A model generated the notes under the pieces. The model did not search any database. It saw only the letters and a program-made list of their open reading frames with translations, and was not told the origin of the DNA. Shown here one piece after another: positions 7,004 through 15,380 of a stretch of 32,033 nucleotides of DNA. The stretch is from the NCBI GenBank assembly GCA_003963005.1, contig RXJW01000153.1:1-32033 (forward strand). Reading direction: 5' to 3'. How positions within the stretch are numbered: position 1 is the first letter of the stretch; each line of letters opens with the position of its first letter. The translations under genes and the position numbers were made by a program. The stretch is from Burkholderiales bacterium. GTDB taxonomy: Bacteria > Pseudomonadota > Gammaproteobacteria > Burkholderiales > Burkholderiaceae_C.

Positions 7004-8380
7004 CTAGCGCAAGGGCGAGAACGTCAGAGAGAACCGCGCACCGCCGCTCGATGACGGCGTCAGGCTCACCGATGCGGCGTGCAGCTCGGCGATCTCCTTC
7101 ACGATGGCCAGGCCCAGCCCGGTGCCGGTGTCCTTGGCCGACGCACCGCGCGCAAAGCGTTCGAAGACCCGCTCCCGCTCGTCCGGCGGAACGCCGGGCC
7201 CGTCATCATCGACGGTCAGGGTCGGTGGGCTGCAGGCCACGGTGATGCGCACCGCGCCGCCTGCCGGTGTATGGCGCAGCGCGTTGTCGACGAGGTTGCC
7301 CAGGGCCTCGCTGACGAGCTCTGCCTGCCCGCGGATGAGCGCCCGCCCCGGGCCGATCTCTCCCATCTCCAGCCGCACGCCGCGGTCGGCGGCCGCGTCC
7401 TGGTAGGTCAGGCCCACGCCATGGGCTAGCTCGCCCAGGTCCAGTTCTGCAAATTCCCGGGACTTGTTGAGTTCGGGATCGAGCCGGCTGAGGGCCAGCA
7501 GCTGTTGAACGAGGCGGGCCGTGCGCTGGGTCGTCTGGCCGAGCTCGTGCAGCACGGCCCGGGCGGTGGCCAGGTCCGGAGCTTCCAGCGCACGGGCCAG
7601 GCCGAGCTGCAGTGCGGTCAGTGGCGTGCGCAGTTGATGCGCGGCCGTGGAGGCGAAGCGTTGCTCGCGTTCGAGCACCTCGCGAACGCGTTGCAGCATG
7701 TCGTTCAAGGCGGTGGCGAAGGGCAGCAGCTCGCGCGGCACATCGTCTGTCGGGATGGTGTCCAGCGAGAGATGCGAGCGTTCGTTCCAGCGATCGGCCA
7801 TCGCCTCCAGCGGCTTCACCGTGCGTTGCACGGCACGCATCACCACATAGGCTGCCAGCACGAGCACCAGGCTCAGCGGCGAGAACACCAGCAGCAGGTC
7901 GTGGCGGGCCTGGGTGCGCTTGATCATGGTCTCCGCGACGCCGACCTTGATCGGTCGCGGGCCGACGGCGCCGGCATCGACCCAGGCGATCCGCACCTCG
8001 CTGCCTTTGTAGATGGCATCGAAGGCACGCCCCTCGGCGGCATACCAGCGCTGGCGGCTGCCGGTCTGTGGCAGGTCGGCGCGGCCGGCCATGCGTTCGT
8101 CGCCGTCCAGCACGGCGAAGTCGATCCGGTCCGCCACGTCGTAGACCAGCATGGTTTCGGCCTGCGGATTCAGCAACAGGTGCCCGCGCCCGTCCTTGGA
8201 TTCCACCTGCTGCGCGAGCGAGCGCGCCGCGTCCAGCAGCCAGCGGTCGAAGGTGGTCTCGACGAGATAGCTGGCGCCCCAGGCGCTCAGCAGGCCGCCC
8301 AGGAGCATGATGAGCACCACCGGCAGGCCGAGCCGCCATTGCAGTTCACGCTGCAGCCAGCGACGAGTGCTCGATCTCAT
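7004..8380 (-). CDS. Two-component sensor histidine kinase (TctE/QseC-like)
   Basis: This is a 458-residue inner-membrane sensor. The first membrane helix is at about 18-39, a periplasmic domain at about 40-157 resembles the two-component N-terminal sensor domain of TctE/QseC kinases, and a second helix is at about 160-182. A HAMP-like linker, a HisKA domain with phospho-accepting H248 (in AAHQLRTPLTAL), and a HATPase_c domain with N366 (N box), D393-x-G-x-G and a GTGLGLAIV lid follow. Its start overlaps the stop of the response-regulator gene by four bases (ATGA), so the pair is coupled. Both face the divergent metal-efflux operon, making this its probable sensor. TctE relatives sense carboxylates, so the signal could be metal or a metal-chelating acid. 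Confidence 0.93.
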   Translation of the reverse strand: MRSSTRRWLQRELQWRLGLPVVLIMLLGGLLSAWGASYLVETTFDRWLLDAARSLAQQVESKDGRGHLLLNPQAETMLVYDVADRIDFAVLDGDERMAGRADLPQTGSRQRWYAAEGRAFDAIYKGSEVRIAWVDAGAVGPRPIKVGVAETMIKRTQARHDLLLVFSPLSLVLVLAAYVVMRAVQRTVKPLEAMADRWNERSHLSLDTIPTDDVPRELLPFATALNDMLQRVREVLEREQRFASTAAHQLRTPLTALQLGLARALEAPDLATARAVLHELGQTTQRTARLVQQLLALSRLDPELNKSREFAELDLGELAHGVGLTYQDAAADRGVRLEMGEIGPGRALIRGQAELVSEALGNLVDNALRHTPAGGAVRITVACSPPTLTVDDDGPGVPPDERERVFERFARGASAKDTGTGLGLAIVKEIAELHAASVSLTPSSSGGARFSLTFSPLR

Positions 8381-9057
8381 GGCGGCGGCTGATCTGCGAG
8401 CACAAGGCGATAACCGAAGCCTCGCACGGTGTCGATCTGCACCGGCCCTTGACCCAGCTTGCGCCGCAGGCGAGACACGTACACCTCGGCCGCGCTGTCG
8501 CCGACTTCGATGTTCTTCTCGGCCAGCGCATCGATGATGATCCGCTTGGGCACGAGGCGAGGTGCCCGCCGCAGCAGCAGCCCCAGCACCTCGAACTCGC
8601 GGGGATGCAGGTCCAGCTCACTGCCGTTGAGCAGCAGCCGGCCTTCATCCCGCAGCCAGAGCAGCGGGCCGAACTGCAGTCGGGCATCGCGGTCGCGCGA
8701 TGCGCGGCGCATCAGCGCCTCGATGCGGGCATCGAGTTCGGTGACTGCGAAGGGCTTGACGAGGTAGTCGTCGGCACCCGCCTGCAGGCCGCTGACCCGG
8801 TCGGCCACACGATCCCGAGCGGTCAGGATCAGCACCGGCGTGCCCGGGTCCCGCGGTCGCCAGCGCTGCAGCCAGGCCAGGCCATCGCCGTCGGGCAGCT
8901 GCAGGTCCAGCACCACGAGGTCGTGGGCAAGGCGGCCGGCGTGCTGGTCCGCCGCCGACAGGGTCTCGCAAGCGGTCACACCCCACCCCAGGGACTGCCA
9001 GCGCAGCATCAGTTCGCGGCGGATTTCGGGGTCGTCCTCGACCAGGAGGATCTGCAT
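8377..9057 (-). CDS. OmpR-family response regulator
   Basis: This 226-residue DNA-binding regulator is the partner of the adjacent kinase. The receiver domain (1-115) has D8/D9, phosphoacceptor D51 in VVLDLQLPDGDG, T79 and K101. The winged-helix Trans_reg_C domain (about 130-222) ends with the typical IDTVRGFGYRL. The start at 9057 (MQILLVEDD) was chosen because the receiver fold begins at once; the frame stays open to 9543 only as a shadow of the divergent adaptor gene. It is the first gene of the two-gene regulatory unit, 62 bases from the divergent efflux operon. Overlapping inverted repeats at 9121-9151 are candidate binding sites. Confidence 0.94.
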   Translation of the reverse strand: MQILLVEDDPEIRRELMLRWQSLGWGVTACETLSAADQHAGRLAHDLVVLDLQLPDGDGLAWLQRWRPRDPGTPVLILTARDRVADRVSGLQAGADDYLVKPFAVTELDARIEALMRRASRDRDARLQFGPLLWLRDEGRLLLNGSELDLHPREFEVLGLLLRRAPRLVPKRIIIDALAEKNIEVGDSAAEVYVSRLRRKLGQGPVQIDTVRGFGYRLVLADQPPP

Positions 9058-9119
9058 GGCGGCGGCGTGGCAGGAGGGACTGATAGGAAGTTGCAAGGCG
9101 GCATGCCTAGGGTGCCGGC

Positions 9120-10334
9120 ATGCAGATTCATCTGCAGGCATTCTTGCCTGCCTCAGCCTTCGTGAACCCGTCATCCTGGCGCTGGCGCTGGCGCCTGGCC
9201 ATGCTGGCCGTGCTGGCGAGCGCCGGTCTGTCCGCCGGCTGCACCGACAGTGCCTCCCAACCCCTGGCGCGCGCGCCGACGTCGGACAGCGTGCCCGCCG
9301 ATGAGCTTCGTTTCGCCGAGGGCTCGCCCCAGCTGACGATGATCCGCAGTGCGCCCGCCGAGGCATTCCCGATGCCGGTGGCGCAGCCGCTGGAGGCGCG
9401 GCTGGTGGTTGACGAAGACGTGACATCGCGGCTGTCGGTCCCGGTGTCGGGCCGGGTGACGGCGCTGCTCGCCCGCCCCGGCGACACCGTGCGGCGGGGC
9501 CAGCCGCTGCTGGCCCTGGACTCGCCGGACCTGGGCAGCGCACTCGCCGACCTCGAGCGGGCGGAGGCCGACCTGGCCCTCAAGCAGAAAACCGTGGCGC
9601 GGCTGCAGGACCTGTCCACCGGCGAGGCCGTGGCGCGCCGCGATCTCGAGCAGGCACAGGCGGATGTCGCCCAGGCCCGGGCCGAGCGCGCAAGGGCCGA
9701 GCGCCGCCTGCACAACCTCAACCCGGGTGGCCAGCCGGTGCAGGGGCAGCGCCTCACGCTCGGCAGCCCGCTGGACGGCGTGGTCGTCGAGCGCAATGCC
9801 AACCTGGCCATGGAAGCGTCGCCGGCGCTGTCGTCGCCCCTGTTCGTCGTGAGCAGCCTGCGGCAGCTGTGGGTGCTGGCCGATCTGCCGGAGCGGCTGG
9901 CCGGGCAGGTGCACGTGGGCGACAAGCTGGTGATCGAGTCCGACGCCGTGCCGCAGGCGCGCCGCGAGGCCCGCGTGCTGCAGGTGGGGCCAGGCGTGGA
10001 TCCGGCCACGCGGCGTGTGGTGCTGAGGGCCGCCGTGGACAACCGCGACGGCCGGCTGATGCCCGAGATGTTCGTCCGGGCCTGGCTGCAGGCCGGGCCT
10101 GGCGCGGCGGCGGTGCGCCTGCCCAACACGGCTGTCGTCGTGCGCGGCGTGCAGAGCTTCGTGTTCGTGGAGACGGCACCGGGCCGCTTTAAGCGGCGTC
10201 GGGTCGAGTTGGCCGCCCGGGGGGGTGACGACAGCTTCGTCCGTGAAGGGGTGGCTGCCGGCGAGCGCGTCGTCACGCAGGGTGCCCTGCTGCTGGATGC
10301 CGAGATGAGTGCGCCGGCGGACGCCACGCCATGA
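9120..10334 (+). CDS. RND efflux periplasmic adaptor lipoprotein (CzcB/CusB-like)
   Basis: This is the membrane-fusion subunit that bridges the RND permease and the outer-membrane factor. It is 404 residues from ATG 9120. A lipobox LSAG-C41 predicts a lipid-anchored protein. A biotinyl-lipoyl-like half (VSGRVTALLARPGDTVRRGQ) precedes an alpha-helical hairpin (about 135-200), and then come the second lipoyl half (LGSPLDGVVVERNAN) and beta-barrel and membrane-proximal domains. From ATG 9120 the signal peptide has an over-long n-region; starting at GTG 9162 gives NPSSWRWRWRLAMLAVLASA, a more normal lipoprotein signal with the Cys at residue 27. The start is therefore uncertain. The stop overlaps the permease start (ATGA). 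No His-rich metal-binding N-terminus is present. Confidence 0.92.
   Translation: MQIHLQAFLPASAFVNPSSWRWRWRLAMLAVLASAGLSAGCTDSASQPLARAPTSDSVPADELRFAEGSPQLTMIRSAPAEAFPMPVAQPLEARLVVDEDVTSRLSVPVSGRVTALLARPGDTVRRGQPLLALDSPDLGSALADLERAEADLALKQKTVARLQDLSTGEAVARRDLEQAQADVAQARAERARAERRLHNLNPGGQPVQGQRLTLGSPLDGVVVERNANLAMEASPALSSPLFVVSSLRQLWVLADLPERLAGQVHVGDKLVIESDAVPQARREARVLQVGPGVDPATRRVVLRAAVDNRDGRLMPEMFVRAWLQAGPGAAAVRLPNTAVVVRGVQSFVFVETAPGRFKRRRVELAARGGDDSFVREGVAAGERVVTQGALLLDAEMSAPADATP
9121..9151. promoter_or_regulatory. Two adjacent perfect inverted repeats at the start of the efflux operon
   Basis: TGCAGAT (9121-9127), a 2-base gap, then ATCTGCA (9130-9136) is a perfect 7-bp palindrome. Overlapping it, GCAGGCA (9134-9140), a 4-base gap, then TGCCTGC (9145-9151) is a second perfect 7-bp palindrome. 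GGCATGC also occurs twice just upstream (9100 and 9117). The cluster lies between the divergent regulator and pump genes, so an operator for the response regulator is plausible. It sits inside the presumed start of the adaptor gene, which would favour a later start codon. Confidence 0.4.
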
Positions 10335-13300
10335 TCGATCGGCTCATCGTCTTCGCGCTGACGCAGCGCGTGTTCGTGTTTGTGCTCGCCGCTGCCCTGA
10401 TCGGCTTCGGGGCCTACTCGCTGAACAACCTGCCGATCGAGGCCTTTCCTGACGTCCAGGACGTGCAGGTGCGCGTCATCTCGCAGTGGTCCGGGCAGGC
10501 ACCGCAGGACATGGAACGCGCCGTGACCCTGCCGATCGAACGCGAGGTCTCGGGCATCCCGCGGCTCGTCAACGTGCGCTCGGTGACCATGACCGGGCTG
10601 TCGATCATCACGCTGACCTTCGCCGACGACACCGACGACTATTTCGCGCGCCAGCAGGTGCTGGAGAAGCTGTCCACCGTCACGCTGCCGACGGGCGTGC
10701 AGCCGCAGCTCGCGCCGCTGTCCACGGCGGTGGGCGAGGTCTACCGCTACAGCGTCGAGGCACCGGGCCTGTCGCCCGTGGAGATCCGCACGCTGCAGGA
10801 CTGGACCATCCGCCCGGCCTTGCGCATGACCCCCGGGGTGGCTGACATCGTCACCTTTGGCGGTGCCATCCGCGAGTACCAGGTGGACGCCGACCTGCTG
10901 GCCCTGCGCAAGTACCAGGTCACGCTCGACCAGCTCAACCAGGCGCTCGCCAACGGCAATGCCAGCACCGGCGGACATGTGCTGCGCCAGGGCGACGCGT
11001 CGCTGGTGGTGCGCACGCAGGGTCTCTACGCCAACCTGGACGACATCCGCCGCGTCGTCGTCGCGGCCCGCCAGGGCCGGGCGATCACGGTGGCGGACGT
11101 GGCCCAGGTGCATGTCGGCGAACGGCCGCGTTATGGCGTCGTCGGCATCGACGATCGGGACGAGGCGGTCGAAGGCATCGTGTCGATGACCAAGGGCGGC
11201 AACCCGGCCAAGATCAATGCGGACCTGCGTGCCCGCATCGAGCAGCTGCGGCCGCACCTGCCCAAGGGCGCGCGCATCGTGCCCATCTACGACCGCACGC
11301 AGCTCGTGCACCACACCGTTGCCACGGTCGCCGAGAACCTGCTCGTGGGCGCGATGCTCGTGATCGCGGTGCTCGTGGTGTTCCTGTCGAGCTGGCGGGC
11401 CGCACTGGTCGTGGCCACCGTCATCCCGCTGGCGCTGCTGTTCGCCTTCATCCTGATGCACACCCGCGGCGTGTCGGCCAACCTGATCTCGCTCGGTGCG
11501 GTCGACTTCGGCATCATCATCGACAGTGCCGTGGTCATCGTCGAGGCCCTGATGGTGCGCCTGGCCGTGCAGCCGGCCGCCAACGAGCCGGGTCAGCGCC
11601 TGCACGTGCTGCACCAGACCATGGGCGCGATGTCCCACCCGGTGCTGTTCTCCAAGGCCATCATCATCCTGGCCTTCGTGCCGATCTTCACGTTCCAGCG
11701 CGTGGAGGGCAAGATCTTCACGCCGGTCGCGTTGACGCTGAGCTTCGCGCTGCTGGGGGCGGTGCTGCTGACCTTCACCGTGCTGCCGGCGCTGCTGGCC
11801 GGCATCCTGCAGCGCCGCAGCCTGCCGGAGACGCACAAGCCCTGGCTCGAAGCCTTGCAGGCGCACTACCGCCGGGCCGTGCTCTGGACGATTGCCCACG
11901 GCCGCCTCACGCTGTGTCTGTCAGCGCTGCCCGTCGCCATTGCCCTGGGCCTGGCACCGCGGCTGGGCAGCGAGTTCCTGCCCAAGCTCGACGAGGGCAA
12001 CATCTGGCTCACGATCACCCTGCCCACGTCGGCCGCGCTGGAGACCACGCAGGCCATCGAAGGCCGGGTCCGCACGGTGCTGCGCAGCTACCCCGAGGTG
12101 GCCCATGTCATCTCGCAGACGGGCCGCCCCGACGACGGCTCCGACCCCAAGGGCCCGAACAACCTGGAGATCCTGGTCGACCTGCAGCCGCGCAAGGACT
12201 GGCGCTTTGCCGACAAGGACGCGCTGACGGCCGACATGGCGCGCCGGCTTGCCGCCATCCCGGGCCTGTCGACGAACTTCTCGCAGGTGATCCAGGACAA
12301 CGTCGAAGAGTCGCTGTCCGGTTTCCGGGGCGAGATCGTGGCCAAGATCACCGGCCCCAATCTCGACATCCTGGAGCAGAAGGCCAACCAGGTCGCCCAG
12401 ACCCTGCGGCGCCTGCCGGGCGCGACCGACGTCGACTACACCCGCGTGGGCGGGCAGGCGGAGGTCGTCGTGACGCCCGACCGTGCGCGACTCGCCCGTC
12501 TCGGCCTGGCGATCGCCGATGTCAACAACCTCGTGAACGAGGCCATGGCGGGTGCTGCCGTGTCCAGCTTCTACGACGATGAGCGGCGATTCGACATCGT
12601 GCTGCGGGCGGCACCGTCGCAGCGCAACAGTCTCGATGCCATCGGCAATCTGCCCCTGCCCTTGCCGGACAGCAAGACGGGCAATGGCCCGGCCGTCGTG
12701 TCGCTGGCCGACGTCGCGCGCATCGAGGTGCGCGAGGGTGCCTCGCGCATCGTGCGCGAGGCGGGCAGCCGGGCGGTCATCGTCAAGGTCAACCTGATCG
12801 GCCGCGACCAGGGCAGTTTCGTGACCGAAGCCCAGGCCGCGGTGGCCGACGCCGTCAAGCTGCCCGAAGGCTATGAGCTGCGCTGGGGCGGCCAGTTCGA
12901 GAACTCCCAGCGGGCGCTGGCGAGGCTGAGCGTCATCATTCCGCTCACGGCCCTGCTGATCTTCTCGCTGCTGTTCTGGACCTTCCGCTCGGTACGTCTG
13001 GCCCTGCTGGTGCTGGCGATGGTGCCGTTCACGCTGGTCGGGGGGCTCGCCGCGCTCGCGCTGGCCGGGCTGCACCTGTCCGTCTCCGCGGCCGTCGGCT
13101 TCATTGCCGTGGCGGGCATCTCCGTGCAGAACGGCGTGATCCTGGCCGAGGAGGTGATGTCGCGCATCCGCGCCGGCAGCGGCGTGGCCCGCGCCATCGT
13201 CCAGGGCGCGGTGGCGCGTCTGCGTCCCATCGTCATGACGGCGTTGATGGCCGGGCTCGGCCTGTTGCCGGCGGCGCTGTCCCATGGCATCGGCAGCGAG

Positions 13301-13435
13301 ACGCAGCGCCCGTTTGCCTGCGTGATCGTCGGCGGCATCGTGACGGGCACGCTCTTCACGCTGATCGCGCTGCCGGTGGCGCTGCGGCGCTTCGCGAACT
13401 TCTCGGAGGTGGAGCATGATCCGCAGCCGGTCTGA
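10331..13435 (+). CDS. Heavy-metal efflux RND permease (CzcA/CusA family)
   Basis: This is the inner-membrane, proton-driven pump of a tripartite efflux system, 1034 residues, the usual HME-RND length. It has a first helix at about 12-32, large periplasmic loops after helices 1 and 7, and two blocks of helices. The helix-4 signature is intact as D392-FGIII-D398-SAVVIV-E405, the three acidic residues that define divalent-cation HME pumps of the CzcA type; CusA-type Cu/Ag pumps carry a different motif here. The Gly-rich GISVQNGVILAEE segment near residue 930-945 is also typical. Co2+, Zn2+, Cd2+ or Ni2+ are the candidate substrates. It overlaps both neighbours, by four bases with the adaptor and by 20 bases with the outer-membrane factor. 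Confidence 0.95.
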   Translation: MIDRLIVFALTQRVFVFVLAAALIGFGAYSLNNLPIEAFPDVQDVQVRVISQWSGQAPQDMERAVTLPIEREVSGIPRLVNVRSVTMTGLSIITLTFADDTDDYFARQQVLEKLSTVTLPTGVQPQLAPLSTAVGEVYRYSVEAPGLSPVEIRTLQDWTIRPALRMTPGVADIVTFGGAIREYQVDADLLALRKYQVTLDQLNQALANGNASTGGHVLRQGDASLVVRTQGLYANLDDIRRVVVAARQGRAITVADVAQVHVGERPRYGVVGIDDRDEAVEGIVSMTKGGNPAKINADLRARIEQLRPHLPKGARIVPIYDRTQLVHHTVATVAENLLVGAMLVIAVLVVFLSSWRAALVVATVIPLALLFAFILMHTRGVSANLISLGAVDFGIIIDSAVVIVEALMVRLAVQPAANEPGQRLHVLHQTMGAMSHPVLFSKAIIILAFVPIFTFQRVEGKIFTPVALTLSFALLGAVLLTFTVLPALLAGILQRRSLPETHKPWLEALQAHYRRAVLWTIAHGRLTLCLSALPVAIALGLAPRLGSEFLPKLDEGNIWLTITLPTSAALETTQAIEGRVRTVLRSYPEVAHVISQTGRPDDGSDPKGPNNLEILVDLQPRKDWRFADKDALTADMARRLAAIPGLSTNFSQVIQDNVEESLSGFRGEIVAKITGPNLDILEQKANQVAQTLRRLPGATDVDYTRVGGQAEVVVTPDRARLARLGLAIADVNNLVNEAMAGAAVSSFYDDERRFDIVLRAAPSQRNSLDAIGNLPLPLPDSKTGNGPAVVSLADVARIEVREGASRIVREAGSRAVIVKVNLIGRDQGSFVTEAQAAVADAVKLPEGYELRWGGQFENSQRALARLSVIIPLTALLIFSLLFWTFRSVRLALLVLAMVPFTLVGGLAALALAGLHLSVSAAVGFIAVAGISVQNGVILAEEVMSRIRAGSGVARAIVQGAVARLRPIVMTALMAGLGLLPAALSHGIGSETQRPFACVIVGGIVTGTLFTLIALPVALRRFANFSEVEHDPQPV

Positions 13436-14954
13436 CTGGCGGCCGCATGCCGCTGGGCTGCTGCTGGCGGCCAGTGCGGCGGGCCTGGTGGCTTGCGCGG
13501 TGGGCCCCGACTACACACGCCCCAGCGTGGCGGCAGGCGAATCCTACGGCGAGGCCGCAGCGCCGCAAGTGCTGCGTCCGCGCGACATCCCGGCAGACTG
13601 GTGGACCCTGTTCCATCACCCGGCCCTCGACGCTCTGATTGCCGAAGCCCTGCAGCACAGCCCGACGCTGGAAGCCGCACGCCAGGCCGTCCAGGTGGCG
13701 CAAGCGTCCCGCGAGGCGCTGGAGGCGAGCTTCTGGCCCCAGCTGCAGGCCAGCTACTCGCCTGCCCGCACCAAGATCGCCGGCAACCTCGGTGGCAATT
13801 CGCCCGGTGTTCAGGGCGACGGCAGCGTCATCAGCACCGGGTCCAACACGCCCAAGGCCAACGGCGGCAGCCCGCCGTACAACAGTCCGGCGATCTACAA
13901 CTTCCACACCGCCCAGGTGTCGGTGAGTTATGCACCGGACGTGTTCGGCGGCAACGGCCGCCAGGTGGAAGCCTCGGCCGCACTGGCCCGGGCGCAGCAG
14001 CTGGAGTGGCAGGCTGCACGCATCACGCTGGTCGCCAACTTGGTGTCTGCGGCCATTCTGGAAGGACAGCTGCGTCAGCAGCTGCGGGCAGCCGAAGCGG
14101 CGGCTGAAGCGGCGACACAGGCGCTGCGACTCAGCGAGCGCCTGCGGCAGGCGGGCCACATCGCGGCACAGGACGAAGCCGGCCAGCGCCTGGCCGCCCT
14201 GGCGGCCGAGCAGCAGCTGCCCCCGCTGCGGCAGCAACTGGCGCAGAACCGCAACCTGATGCGCAACCTGATCGGGGCGGCGCAGGACCGCGAGCTGCCG
14301 GCGTTCGAGCTGCAGGATTTCCGTCTGCCGCAGGCCTTGCCGCTGAGCCTGCCTTCGCAACTGCTGGAACAGCGACCGGACGTGCGCGCCGCCGAGGAGC
14401 AGCTGCATGCGGCGGTCGCCCAGATCGGCGCCGCCCGGGTGGCGCGGCTGCCACAGTTCGCCATCACGGGCAATGCGGGTGGTGCCGCGGCGCATCTGTC
14501 GCAGGCCTTCCTGGCCAGCGGCCGCTTCTTCGACCTCACGGCGACGCTCACCGCGCCGCTTTTCGATGCCGGCGCCGCGCGGCATCGCGAGCAGGCCGCC
14601 GCTGCGGCAGCCGCGCAGGCCCAGTCGCAGTACCGCGCCACGGCGCTCGCCGCGGTGCAGAACGTGGCCGACGTGCTGCGGGCCATCGAGTCGGCCGAGG
14701 CCTCGGCAATCCTGGCCGAGCAGTCGGTACGGGCGGCGCGGCAGTCCGTCGACCTCGCGCGACGTCGTGTCGCGGCGGGCGACCTGGACCGTGCCTCGGC
14801 CCTGGCTGCCGAGATCACCGGCTACCAGGCCGACCTCCAGGCCGCCGGCGCCCAGGCTGCGCGGCTCATCAACGCCGTGGCGCTGTATCAGGCGCTGGGC
14901 GGCGGCTGGTGGCACACCGAGCCGGCAGCGAGCGCGCCAGCGACCCATCCCTGA
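13416..14954 (+). CDS. RND efflux outer-membrane factor lipoprotein (NodT/OprM family)
   Basis: This is the outer-membrane channel of the tripartite pump, 512 residues. A lipobox LVA-C27 is followed by the characteristic AVGPDYTRPSV. Two OEP repeats of long helices and beta strands follow, for example IAEALQHSPTLEAARQAV and LLEQRPDVRAAEEQLHAA. The start at 13416 lies 20 bases inside the permease gene and has a strong GGAGG site seven to eleven bases upstream in that coding sequence. CzcC proteins are usually not lipoproteins; this one resembles the OprM/NodT group more. Gene order adaptor-permease-OMF is complete, so the pump needs no borrowed channel. The next gene begins within one base of its stop. 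Confidence 0.94.
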   Translation: MIRSRSDWRPHAAGLLLAASAAGLVACAVGPDYTRPSVAAGESYGEAAAPQVLRPRDIPADWWTLFHHPALDALIAEALQHSPTLEAARQAVQVAQASREALEASFWPQLQASYSPARTKIAGNLGGNSPGVQGDGSVISTGSNTPKANGGSPPYNSPAIYNFHTAQVSVSYAPDVFGGNGRQVEASAALARAQQLEWQAARITLVANLVSAAILEGQLRQQLRAAEAAAEAATQALRLSERLRQAGHIAAQDEAGQRLAALAAEQQLPPLRQQLAQNRNLMRNLIGAAQDRELPAFELQDFRLPQALPLSLPSQLLEQRPDVRAAEEQLHAAVAQIGAARVARLPQFAITGNAGGAAAHLSQAFLASGRFFDLTATLTAPLFDAGAARHREQAAAAAAAQAQSQYRATALAAVQNVADVLRAIESAEASAILAEQSVRAARQSVDLARRRVAAGDLDRASALAAEITGYQADLQAAGAQAARLINAVALYQALGGGWWHTEPAASAPATHP

Positions 14955-14968
14955 TGAAAGGCAGCGTG

Positions 14969-15337
14969 ATGAGACTCAACCCTGCGCACTCTCCCGGGGC
15001 CGCGTTGCTCGCAAGTCTGGTGGCTGCCGGCCTGCTCACGGCCTGCGCCACGGCGGAAGAATCCGCGCGCTTCGATGCCGGTTGGCGGCCTGGCGCCGTG
15101 CAGGCCGTCGGCACGGCCGCCGAGCTCGGACAGCAGCACGCCCGGCTCGACTGTCGACCCGCGCCGGGAGACGCCGACGCGGCAGCCCGCTACGCCCAGG
15201 TGCGCTACGCTCATGGACGGATGCGCCGTACGGTCATCGCACCGGTGCCGGCCGGGCAGGACATCGACATTGCACAGCAGGTCTGGGTCAACAGTCACGA
15301 ATGCCGGCCGGTGGAGCTGCGCTCTGCGAAGGGTTGA
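14969..15337 (+). CDS. Small lipoprotein of the efflux operon (unknown function)
   Basis: This is a 122-residue predicted lipoprotein with signal MRLNPAHSPGAALLASLVAA and lipobox LLTA-C26. The mature part is short and mixed alpha/beta with two more Cys residues (in LDCRPAP and SHECRPVE) that could form a disulfide in the periplasm. I do not recognise a family. The start chosen is ATG 14969 with GAAAGG seven bases upstream; ATG 14954 overlaps the OMF stop and would add five residues. Tight spacing to the OMF gene puts it in the efflux operon, so a periplasmic or outer-membrane accessory role for the pump is the simplest guess. Confidence 0.78.
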   Translation: MRLNPAHSPGAALLASLVAAGLLTACATAEESARFDAGWRPGAVQAVGTAAELGQQHARLDCRPAPGDADAAARYAQVRYAHGRMRRTVIAPVPAGQDIDIAQQVWVNSHECRPVELRSAKG

Positions 15338-15380
15338 GCCGTGAACTTCATCCGCGACCACCTGACCCCGGAGCCCAGAT

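Noticed and set aside
9128..11899. 923-codon open frame on the minus strand across the adaptor and permease genes
   Set aside because: It is the antisense shadow of two clear genes; its composition (His, Gln, Arg, Ala) is typical of high-GC antisense frames. The long minus-strand frames at 700-1791 and 21525-24779 were rejected for the same reason.
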